DNA from: Eubacterium sp. CAG:248
Lineage (GTDB): Bacteria; Bacillota; Clostridia; Lachnospirales; Lachnospiraceae
DNA: 29,375 nucleotides
Direction: 5' to 3'
Assembly: GCA_000436475.1 (NCBI GenBank)
Contig: FR886185.1
Location: forward strand, 1 to 29,375
In this document: positions 16,641 through 23,942 of the stretch, piece after piece
Position numbering within the stretch: the first letter of the stretch is position 1
How the letters are laid out: each line of letters opens with the position of its first letter
Program-made: the position numbers and the translations under genes
Notes under the pieces: generated by a model
The model's input: the letters and a program-made list of their open reading frames with translations, nothing else
The model's database searches: none
What the model was told of the DNA's origin: nothing

Positions 16641-17600
16641 TCATATAAGACCTGTAAAATCAAAATCAGGAATAAAGCTTTCCTTTGCTGTATCCCCTTC
16701 CTGGATAAACCCATTAGTTACTCCTATATCTATAGCATAATCCACGACTTCATCATACTCTTTATGAGTTACTTTTCTATACAATTCTTTATATTCCTTT
16801 ACATGTTCAAGTGGCGTATACTGGTTCATAATGCTTATGTATATATCATCCTTATAGGTATCATAAAGATAACCTATAACCGCTTTAGAATCCTTAGTAC
16901 AGCCCGGAAGTACAAGATGTCTTACTATAACCCCTCTTTTCATAACTCCGTCTTCAACATAGCCACTCTGTACAAGCTCATCCTCATCACTATACATACA
17001 AGGGCTTCCAGCCTGTCTTACCATCTCATTCAGCGCGCTTTTTGCCACCTCTGGATAATCCTCTGCATGGGAATATTTCAAAGCAAGACTACTGTCCATA
17101 TACTTAAAATCCGGAAGATAAATATCAACAAGTCCATCCAGTCTTTTAAGAGTTTCTATATTCTCATATGCACTTGTATTGTATACAACCGGTATTCTAA
17201 GCCCATTATCCCTCGCCTTAGTAAGCGCCTGTGCTATATGTAAAGCATAATGTGTTGGTGTAACAAGATTAATGTTGTTAGCATGTTTATCCTGTAATCT
17301 TAACATAATATCAGCTAATCCGTCTACTGTTATATATTTTCCAACTGCTGCCGCAGCTATTTTATAGTTCTGACAGAACACACACCTTAATGTACATCCG
17401 CTAAAGAATATAGCACCACTTCCATGTTCACCGGATATACATGGCTCCTCCCACATATGCAGTGCAGCCCTTGCCACCTTTATCCTGTCTGGCATCAGGC
17501 AATATCCTGTCCCCGTATGTCTGTTTACCTGACACATACGGGGACACAATTGGCAGCTTATATTATCAGCCGTATACTTTTTTATTTCTTCTGTGTCCAT
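16641..17600 (-). CDS. Radical-SAM protein, PflA-like (COG1313 type)
   Basis: 319 aa. The radical-SAM cluster motif is GCTLRCVFCQN (C69, C73, C76), binding a 4Fe-4S cluster and S-adenosylmethionine. A second cysteine set lies N-terminal (C16, C19, C23, C34), as in the PflA-related COG1313 proteins of unknown target. The family segments LVTPTHYA, PVVYNTSAYE and YLPDFKYMD are intact. A role as an activase for a glycyl-radical or other enzyme is inferred from similarity only; no glycyl-radical enzyme is encoded nearby. ATG 17600 follows GGAG by 6 nt. It lies 29 nt after the TepA-like gene and 38 nt before the GH13-like gene, so all are probably one transcript. Confidence 0.88.
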   Translation of the reverse strand: MDTEEIKKYTADNISCQLCPRMCQVNRHTGTGYCLMPDRIKVARAALHMWEEPCISGEHGSGAIFFSGCTLRCVFCQNYKIAAAAVGKYITVDGLADIMLRLQDKHANNINLVTPTHYALHIAQALTKARDNGLRIPVVYNTSAYENIETLKRLDGLVDIYLPDFKYMDSSLALKYSHAEDYPEVAKSALNEMVRQAGSPCMYSDEDELVQSGYVEDGVMKRGVIVRHLVLPGCTKDSKAVIGYLYDTYKDDIYISIMNQYTPLEHVKEYKELYRKVTHKEYDEVVDYAIDIGVTNGFIQEGDTAKESFIPDFDFTGLI

Positions 17601-17629
17601 AATAATCTCCATTCATATATCCAGTTTAT

Positions 17630-18283
17630 TTACATCATACTTTTAAGCTTACTAAAAGCTTCCTTTATTCCACCAGTTTCATTTATCAATCCTATTTTTA
17701 CAGCCTCTTTTCCTACTAGTATTGTTCCAAGATCCTTTGTCAGCATTTTGGTATTCATCATCATGGCTTCTATGTCAGCTTCACCTGTTTTACTATGATG
17801 TGCTATAAACGACACTATCCTTTTCTGTATCCTTTCAAAATAATCATATGTCTGTCTTGCCCCTATAATATTACCACTCATGCGTACAGGATGTACTATC
17901 ATAGTTGCTGTAGGCACTATAAATGAATAGTCTGCACTAACTGCAAGTGGAACGGCTATACTATGTGAATCACCAATAACAAGCGATACTGTCGGCTTAC
18001 TCATGGATGCTATCATCTCTGCAAGCGCAAGTCCTGCACTGACATCGCCTCCTACTGTATTCATAAGAAACAATACACCGCTTATACTATCATCATTCTC
18101 AATAGCTGCCAGCTGTGGAAGAATATGCTCATACTTGGTAGTTTTACTTGTCGCTGGAAGAATATCATGTCCTTCTATCTCACCTATTATTGTTATAAGT
18201 TTAATCGCATTGCCATCATTATCCCCCTTAAGTGTCACCTGTCCGTCACACATATCTGTCTTGACATTTTCATCATCGTTCAT
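17630..18283 (-). CDS. TepA-like ClpP-family serine protease
   Basis: 217 aa of the ClpP/crotonase fold. It matches the translocation-enhancing protein TepA subgroup: LFLMNTVGGDVSAGLALAEM, then the nucleophile segment GDSHSIAVPLAVSAD (S108), then TATMIVHPVR (H131) and LTKDLGTILVGKEAV (D184 as candidate acid). TepA proteins are cytoplasmic and have been linked to protein secretion and signal-peptide degradation; they do not use the usual Clp ATPase docking scheme. The start has AAGGA upstream. It is the first gene of a run that continues into radical-SAM, GH13-like and TPR genes. Confidence 0.88.
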   Translation of the reverse strand: MNDDENVKTDMCDGQVTLKGDNDGNAIKLITIIGEIEGHDILPATSKTTKYEHILPQLAAIENDDSISGVLFLMNTVGGDVSAGLALAEMIASMSKPTVSLVIGDSHSIAVPLAVSADYSFIVPTATMIVHPVRMSGNIIGARQTYDYFERIQKRIVSFIAHHSKTGEADIEAMMMNTKMLTKDLGTILVGKEAVKIGLINETGGIKEAFSKLKSMM

Positions 18284-18359
18284 ATCATACCATCCTTTAG
18301 ATAAGTTTCTACAGAATATCTGTATACCTTATAGTCTGCTGATATTAACCATATTATTC

Positions 18360-18387
18360 ATCATAATTCTCCATTCTTGCGTGTGAA
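18360..18387 (-). promoter_or_regulatory. Possible promoter of the TepA-like operon
   Basis: On the minus strand -35 TTCACA (18382-18387), 16-nt spacer, -10 TATGAT (18360-18365). It overlaps the hairpin that follows the GH25 gene. Confidence 0.4.
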
Positions 18388-18405
18388 AAATCTTATTTTT
18401 CACGC
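18379..18405 (-). terminator. Hairpin just after the GH25 stop codon
   Basis: GCGTGAAAAAT and ATTTTTCACACGC form a stem with a 3-nt loop beginning 3 nt past the stop codon. There is no T-run after it, although the 3' arm is itself T-rich, so termination is uncertain. It may instead protect the mRNA 3' end. Confidence 0.35.
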
Positions 18406-18408
18406 TAA

Positions 18409-19626
18409 TCACTTTATCACTATCTGGAATCTATCCACCTTACGTCCATATATTCCTGCATATCCATCCTGTCCGTCATTTCTTTCATTATCTGTCTGAT
18501 ATGGAAAATAGTCATTTCCTGTTGTACTTACCCTGTAATATGCATATTTGTAACCATTCTCTGTAAATGCCTGGTAATGGGGTGCTTCATTATATAACAG
18601 CGTGTCTGGTGTGTAATAATATACTTCAACCGCCTCTATACTATGTCCGTTTCCGGCATAACCATTATAATAATCTGAAATATCTGAATTGCGGCTATCA
18701 ACATAAGCAAGCCATCTTCCATTAGAATACACTCTGTATACTGCATATCCTATATCTGTTGATAAAGTTATTCCTGTTATATTTCTGCCTCTTATTCCAG
18801 CATAGTCTTCATCGTTAATCACCTGTGGAAGCCAGTAATTTCCGTCTATCTGTGCCTGATATATCACATTAACCTTTCTTCCTGCCCGTGCACTGGTTTC
18901 TATATAAGCATCTTTATATGGCGATGAATAATCTGCATAATATATATTTCCATCAAATTCATGATCACCTATCCTGTATGCTCCAAACTGCCACATCATG
19001 CAGTCCATATCTGGCTCTTCTACATCCCAATGTGCAAGCCACATGTTAAAGCCCTCAGTCATAGAAAGACGATTAGTATCCAGTACATTTTTATAATAGT
19101 CATAATTCGCATATACGCCTGTTATATAACCTCTTGAATGCATTTCATCTATGAATCTTATACAGATGTCTGTAAGCAGTGTCCTGTCTTCTTCACTATA
19201 TACATCCATTCCATGATTTTTCTTGTATTCATCCGCATCCTCCATATCAAACCATACACCACGAACCGGGTTACGTCCTTTAAGCATCCGCAATGTGTGG
19301 GATATTTCAGACTCTGTTTCCTGCATCGTCATTGCATAGCTATATATATATACTCCATATGGAATACCAAGCCTTTCACATTCATCCATGTTTTGTACAG
19401 CCTGCTTATCATCCTGATATGCATAATCATTGCCATATCCAATACGTATTATCACACCCTCTATGTGTTCCTTTGCACTATCCCAGTCAATAAGGCCATC
19501 ATGTCCACTTACATCAATAACAACAGCCATAGCTGCATTATTCATTGTAACCGCCATTATACAGCTAAGTATAATCACAAAAAACATTTTTAGTATGCTT
19601 TTATATTTATATTTACCACGCACCAT
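18409..19626 (-). CDS. Secreted GH25 muramidase with ChW-like C-terminal repeats
   Basis: 405 aa. A basic N-terminus and hydrophobic stretch (~10-32) ending near AMA form a signal peptide. The GH25 lysozyme domain (~36-215) shows VIDVSGHDGLIDW and the catalytic D-x-E in WFDMED (D127, E129 from the ATG). It would cleave the beta-1,4 bond between MurNAc and GlcNAc in peptidoglycan. The C-terminal ~170 residues hold three related segments with YAGIRGR, YAGNGHS and YAGIYGR cores and preceding aromatic residues, resembling clostridial hydrophobic (ChW) repeats. AAGGAGG sits 4 nt before the ATG at 19626 and 7 nt before an in-frame GTG at 19623, so the exact start is uncertain. The ribosome site is inside a long hairpin. 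It follows the helicase gene by about 110 nt. Confidence 0.88.
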   Translation of the reverse strand: MVRGKYKYKSILKMFFVIILSCIMAVTMNNAAMAVVIDVSGHDGLIDWDSAKEHIEGVIIRIGYGNDYAYQDDKQAVQNMDECERLGIPYGVYIYSYAMTMQETESEISHTLRMLKGRNPVRGVWFDMEDADEYKKNHGMDVYSEEDRTLLTDICIRFIDEMHSRGYITGVYANYDYYKNVLDTNRLSMTEGFNMWLAHWDVEEPDMDCMMWQFGAYRIGDHEFDGNIYYADYSSPYKDAYIETSARAGRKVNVIYQAQIDGNYWLPQVINDEDYAGIRGRNITGITLSTDIGYAVYRVYSNGRWLAYVDSRNSDISDYYNGYAGNGHSIEAVEVYYYTPDTLLYNEAPHYQAFTENGYKYAYYRVSTTGNDYFPYQTDNERNDGQDGYAGIYGRKVDRFQIVIK

Positions 19627-19630
19627 CAAA

Positions 19631-19720
19631 CCTCCTTTTTAGAATTAAAGAATATAAGCATTGTTACAATGTTTGGGAAACAATGATATATTCTTAATTT
19701 ATCTTATTCTAAAAAGCAGG
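19631..19720 (-). promoter_or_regulatory. Long 5'-UTR hairpin that buries the GH25 Shine-Dalgarno site
   Basis: On the minus strand CCTGCTTTTTAGAAT (19706-19720) pairs with ATTCTAAAAAGGAGG (19631-19645) at 14 of 15 positions. A further imperfect stem (AUUAAGAAUAUA and CAUUGUU arms) closes to a loop of about 13 nt. The 3' arm contains the whole AAGGAGG, so translation would need the structure to open. No T-run follows, which argues against a simple terminator. Confidence 0.55.
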
Positions 19721-19736
19721 CTTATGTTCTATATAT

Positions 19737-21284
19737 TCACTCCTGGCTCTTATTATTCTCATGTATGCGCCCAAGCAGATATAAAAGCTGTTTAAATATA
19801 TCCTCATTATTCAGTACTATTATACACAGCTGTTCTCTGGCTCTTGTGACAACCTGATAAAAAAACTTTTCAATTATGTCATCGTTATCCCCTTCATAAT
19901 CTGCACACAACTCACCATATTCATTATAACTGAATTTGCCGTCTATGACCGTTAACACTTTATCAAACTCTTTTCCTATAACCTTGTATGTATTAAATTT
20001 CCTTGTTTTATACATGGTGCTGGCATTTTTATAGGATTTCTCATAGTCTATGTATATATACTGTTTAGCCTTATAGTATGCCTTAAGCTTTTTAAACTCG
20101 TTTATGCTGTTAGCATAGCATATAGTTACACAATCATATCTATAACCTTTTCCTCGCTTGGTAAGATCAAACATATTTCTTATAAACTCTGATAATTCAG
20201 GATTCGTTCTTATCCTATCCGAAAGAAAATACTTTTCATCAGCTATATCTTCTATTCTTTTATCCATAGCCCGTTTCTGCTCCTGACGTGACAATATCTG
20301 TTCGCAGTCATAAAACATCACTATTTTGGTATTAATACAGCTGTCTGCAGCTTTCATATCCGGATTCACAGCTGCACTTTCTATAATCCACTCAAACTGG
20401 TCATCATGTATACGCTGTGTTTCATCAACAAGTATATAAGAATATCCACTAAGCATATCCTTACTTATCAGATCTTTAGAAGTTATTATATCTGTACATG
20501 GTATAGCATGCTCTAGTATATCTATGTTAGGCGTACGTCTTCCGAAATGTATTACACATTTACGTACATTTTCCGGCAGTTTTCTTACAGTGTCATATAA
20601 AAGCAGGGTTTTTCCAGTTCCAGCCTCGCCTTTAACTGAATAATACTTTTTATCATCATCTCTTAAAAGTCCTTCAAGAAGTTTTCTGCTCATAGCCTCC
20701 TGCTGGTTAGTAAGAAAGTACTGATGCCTTGCAAACCTTTCAGGTGAGTTGACAGGAGAAATAAGATAATCCTTTGCTTTAAAAAGACTTTCTATATTAT
20801 TTTTCATGCATTTTTTAAAGCTTCTGATATCCTGTGCAACGCTTGAAAAATCAGATACATATAGTTTATTATCCGTATCAAGCTTATATACTGTATTCGT
20901 ATCAAGAATATAGGTATATGAAATAATATCTGTTGTGACCGGACTAAGATAATATCTGTTTCTTACAAGCTGCTGTTTTATTCTTTCTTCACCAACATCC
21001 TCACTTTTAAGTTCAATATTCAATATTCTTTTCCTGTTCGATGACACTTTAAGCAGATCAAACTCTTTACTGATATGTGCTATCGTATATGAATAAAAAA
21101 AGTTATCCAGATCTTCTATCTGTACACCTGATTTCATAAGCTTTGTTACAAGCTGTACTAAGGACTCCTTTTCCCTTATCCTCGTCCTCTGAAAGTCCTT
21201 TCTTTCTGACATGATATATTCATATTCTGCAAATCTGTCATTATCTTCAATTCTTGTTAATGTATAAAGATTAATAGAATTCAA
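19737..21284 (-). CDS. DUF2075-like superfamily 1 helicase with N-terminal nuclease-like domain
   Basis: 515 aa, soluble. The C-terminal two thirds match DUF2075/Schlafen-type P-loop helicases: Walker A GEAGTGKT (219-226), Walker B ILVDETQ (284-290), FYDCEQIL (324-331), LSDRIRTN (354-361) and a motif VI-like VTRAREQLCIIV near 490. The N-terminal part has an E/D...E-x-K...Q pattern (D76, E91-L-K93, Q104-Q105) reminiscent of PD-(D/E)xK nucleases. It starts with TTG, supported by GGAGG 7 nt upstream; the next ATG would cut off 24 residues. It has its own promoter. Function is unknown; DNA repair, RNA processing or anti-phage defence are all possible. Confidence 0.8.
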   Translation of the reverse strand: MNSINLYTLTRIEDNDRFAEYEYIMSERKDFQRTRIREKESLVQLVTKLMKSGVQIEDLDNFFYSYTIAHISKEFDLLKVSSNRKRILNIELKSEDVGEERIKQQLVRNRYYLSPVTTDIISYTYILDTNTVYKLDTDNKLYVSDFSSVAQDIRSFKKCMKNNIESLFKAKDYLISPVNSPERFARHQYFLTNQQEAMSRKLLEGLLRDDDKKYYSVKGEAGTGKTLLLYDTVRKLPENVRKCVIHFGRRTPNIDILEHAIPCTDIITSKDLISKDMLSGYSYILVDETQRIHDDQFEWIIESAAVNPDMKAADSCINTKIVMFYDCEQILSRQEQKRAMDKRIEDIADEKYFLSDRIRTNPELSEFIRNMFDLTKRGKGYRYDCVTICYANSINEFKKLKAYYKAKQYIYIDYEKSYKNASTMYKTRKFNTYKVIGKEFDKVLTVIDGKFSYNEYGELCADYEGDNDDIIEKFFYQVVTRAREQLCIIVLNNEDIFKQLLYLLGRIHENNKSQE

Positions 21285-21318
21285 TGTTAAACCTCCATAC
21301 CAATCATAACCACCTGTT

Positions 21319-21347
21319 ATTATACATCATAGCATAATTATAGTAAA
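21319..21347 (-). promoter_or_regulatory. Promoter of the helicase-like gene
   Basis: On the minus strand -35 TTTACT (21342-21347), 17-nt spacer, -10 TATAAT (21319-21324), 34 nt before the TTG start. Confidence 0.6.
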
Positions 21348-21379
21348 TATACTACATATATATCAGCAAAACAAAAAGT

Positions 21380-21453
21380 AATATTAAAAAGACTTGTCAG
21401 CAAACATATAATAGACAATAATTATTATTTATTATATGTTCACTACAAGTCTT
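21380..21453 (-). terminator. Rho-independent terminator after galE
   Basis: AAGACTTGT (21445-21453) pairs with ACAAGTCTT (21389-21397). An inner CATATAATA/TATTATATG stem extends it, and TTTTTAATATT follows on the minus strand. Confidence 0.8.
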
Positions 21454-21483
21454 ATTGCAATATCTTAACGAATTCTTTTATTT

Positions 21484-22497
21484 TTAATCTCTGTATCCAT
21501 GTGGATTATGACTCTGCCAGTTCCATGAATCCCTGCACATATCCTCAAGTGTTTTAGATGCTTCCCAGCCAAGAATCTCCTTAGCCTTAGCAGCATCTGC
21601 CCATGAATCAGGAAGGTCTCCCGGACGTCTCTCACCTATCCTGTAGTTTAACTTAACGCCAGTAGACTTCTCAAAAGCATGCACTATCTCAAGTACACTA
21701 TATGGTGTTCCTGTTCCTAAGTTAAATATCTCAACCCCTTTATGTGAATCTGCATATTCAACTGCCTTAACATGACCACATGCTAAATCAACAACATGTA
21801 TATAGTCCCTTCTGCATGTTCCATCCGGTGTAGGATAATCCCCTCCGAATATAGTAAGCTGCTCTCTTACTCCAGCTGCAACCTGTGATACATATGGCAT
21901 AAGATTGTTAGGAATACCCTGTGGGTCTTCACCAATCTTGCCAGATGAATGTGCTCCGATTGGGTTAAAGTAACGTAATAATACAACTGTGAGCTCTGGA
22001 TCTGCCTTGGCACAGTCTGTAAGTATCTGCTCCATCATAGACTTTGTCCAGCCATATGGATTAGAACATTCTCCCTTAGGCATGGTTTCTACATAAGGTG
22101 GCTTCTGGTCACCATATACTGTTGCAGAAGACGAGAATACTATCTTTGTAACACCAGCTTCTTTCATACACTCTATAAGTGAAAGAGTAGTATCAATGTT
22201 GTTACGATAATACTTTGCTGGAAGTCTTGTAGACTCTCCAACTGCCTTAAGTCCTGCAAAATGTATCACGCAGTCTATATCATTCTCTGCAAATATCTTA
22301 CGGAGTGCAGCTTTATCCTTAACATCTGCTTCATAAGATGCTATGCTTTTTCCTGTTATTTCTTCAACTCTCTTTATAGATTCAGGACAGCTGTTACTAT
22401 AATCATCTACGATGACAACCTCATGTCCTGCATTAATAAGCTCTACTGCTGTATGTGAGCCAATATATCCGGCTCCTCCTGCTAATAAAACTACCAT
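21484..22497 (-). CDS. galE: UDP-glucose 4-epimerase
   Basis: 337-aa short-chain dehydrogenase-type enzyme that interconverts UDP-glucose and UDP-galactose with tightly bound NAD. The Rossmann motif GGAGYIGSH (7-15) and the catalytic S124-Y148-K152 (SSSATVYG, YGWTK) are present, as is LLRYFNPIGAH. Length is standard. ATG has GGAGG upstream. It follows the UDPGP-family gene by 40 nt, so the pair forms a UDP-sugar operon closed by a terminator. Confidence 0.95.
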   Translation of the reverse strand: MVVLLAGGAGYIGSHTAVELINAGHEVVIVDDYSNSCPESIKRVEEITGKSIASYEADVKDKAALRKIFAENDIDCVIHFAGLKAVGESTRLPAKYYRNNIDTTLSLIECMKEAGVTKIVFSSSATVYGDQKPPYVETMPKGECSNPYGWTKSMMEQILTDCAKADPELTVVLLRYFNPIGAHSSGKIGEDPQGIPNNLMPYVSQVAAGVREQLTIFGGDYPTPDGTCRRDYIHVVDLACGHVKAVEYADSHKGVEIFNLGTGTPYSVLEIVHAFEKSTGVKLNYRIGERRPGDLPDSWADAAKAKEILGWEASKTLEDMCRDSWNWQSHNPHGYRD

Positions 22498-22537
22498 ATT
22501 TTCCTCCGTATACTATAATTATTAGATCTTTATGCTC

Positions 22538-23767
22538 TTAAAACTCAATTCCATTAACCTTAAGAAGCTCTCTGGCACTTTCCAGCGAGTCCTTTCCAGT
22601 CTTATTCTTTATAGGTGCGAATTCATAGCTTCTTTCAACCTCATATGGCACACAGTCATCCATCATCTCTACCATATCAAGTACAAGTGTTTCAAACTTA
22701 TATCCGTTAGGAGTTTCTGGCTTGATATAGTTATCGATCTCATCTATATATGGAATCTTCTTCTCTACTATATGTAAAGGAAGATTTCTGTTAGATATCT
22801 CTACAAGCTTTTTAAAGCTGAAAAGATAGTTAAGAATAACACCAAAGCCATAAGTAAGCTCTCCATCTTCTCTTCTTAAGCTGGCAAGTTCTTCTGACAT
22901 CTCATAATACTCGATTATAGATGGATGTCCGTTTACCTTGCACATAACACCAACCTTTTCTGCCGGCTCACATTTTCTTACTACCTTTGAACCACACTCA
23001 GCTCCTGCAAGTATAGTTGCTCCTATAAAGGCTGGATCAGCTATTCTTTGTAATATATTATCAACTGCAAATACGTTAACATATTCAATACCCTTATCCT
23101 GCATATCCTTGTCAAGTCCAGCTGCTATTAATGATAAGAACCAGCCTCCGTTACCATTTGGCGACATAGCAAGACTGTCTGTGCTCTCCATATATAACTT
23201 TCCATTGTAATCAACTGATGGAACCATGCTCTGTATGAAGAATTTAACATAATCCTTATCATATCCAAAATAATTATGTTCTTCAAAGAACTCTACTGTA
23301 TCTTTATTGTTCTTATCACTTGTCATGATATAAAGAGGAACCCATGCTCCTGTCTGGTTAACAACATCCATAAGATTATGTATGAGCTGTCCAAAAAGGA
23401 ATAAATCCTTATTAACCCCTACATTAAGAGTTCCTTTAGGCTTATCAAGTCCTAATCTTGTTCCCTGTCCACCTGCAAGAAGCACTGCTGCTACCTTGCC
23501 GTTTTTTATAGCCTCTACACCTTTTGCAGTATACTTTTCCTTGTTTTTCTTTATATCGTTAATCTCTACTGCAGCTAATGGCTCAATCTTCTTAGCATCT
23601 CCTTTATCCTCTGCCTTATCCTTAATGCTCTCTACTACCTTCCAGTCAATCATGGCAACCTGTGATATAAGCTTTTTAGCTGCATCATCTCCTAATGCCT
23701 CTAATCTTTTAATAACATGCTCCTGATTATGCTCCTTTAAAATACTTATTGCTTCCTGCTTATTCAT
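22538..23767 (-). CDS. UDPGP-family UTP-sugar-1-phosphate uridylyltransferase
   Basis: 409 aa of the eukaryote-like UDPGP family, not the GalU family. The nucleotide-binding loop LAGGQGTRLGLDKPKG runs from about 97. YIMTSDKN, SMVPSVDYNGKLYM and the NGNGGWFLSL substrate segment follow. Members make UDP-GlcNAc, UDP-glucose or UDP-galactose from UTP and the sugar phosphate; the residues seen do not settle which. Linkage to galE favours UDP-glucose/UDP-galactose supply. The ATG has AGGAG about 8 nt upstream and the gene has its own near-consensus promoter. Confidence 0.87.
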   Translation of the reverse strand: MNKQEAISILKEHNQEHVIKRLEALGDDAAKKLISQVAMIDWKVVESIKDKAEDKGDAKKIEPLAAVEINDIKKNKEKYTAKGVEAIKNGKVAAVLLAGGQGTRLGLDKPKGTLNVGVNKDLFLFGQLIHNLMDVVNQTGAWVPLYIMTSDKNNKDTVEFFEEHNYFGYDKDYVKFFIQSMVPSVDYNGKLYMESTDSLAMSPNGNGGWFLSLIAAGLDKDMQDKGIEYVNVFAVDNILQRIADPAFIGATILAGAECGSKVVRKCEPAEKVGVMCKVNGHPSIIEYYEMSEELASLRREDGELTYGFGVILNYLFSFKKLVEISNRNLPLHIVEKKIPYIDEIDNYIKPETPNGYKFETLVLDMVEMMDDCVPYEVERSYEFAPIKNKTGKDSLESARELLKVNGIEF

Positions 23768-23799
23768 ATTTCTTTCTCCTAATTGTTATTCGTTGCTAC

Positions 23800-23828
23800 A
23801 TTATACACCCTTTTTTTACTAATAACAA
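23800..23828 (-). promoter_or_regulatory. Promoter of the UDP-sugar operon
   Basis: On the minus strand -35 TTGTTA (23823-23828), 17-nt spacer, -10 TATAAT (23800-23805), 32 nt before the start codon. Confidence 0.7.
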
Positions 23829-23892
23829 TCACATTCTTAGTAATCATCCATGATGATTTTCTTTTATATAAGTTTAAATTCCAAGACCTATA

Positions 23893-23933
23893 TAAAAAAG
23901 GCCATGATCCTGACTTTTGCCAGAATCACAGCC
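23893..23933 (-). terminator. Rho-independent terminator of the cohesin-dockerin operon
   Basis: GGCTGTGATTCTGGC (23919-23933) pairs with GTCAGGATCATGGCC (23900-23914) over 15 positions with a few G-T pairs, then TTTTTT on the minus strand. It begins 10 nt past the stop codon. Confidence 0.9.
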
Positions 23934-23942
23934 TGATCAGCA

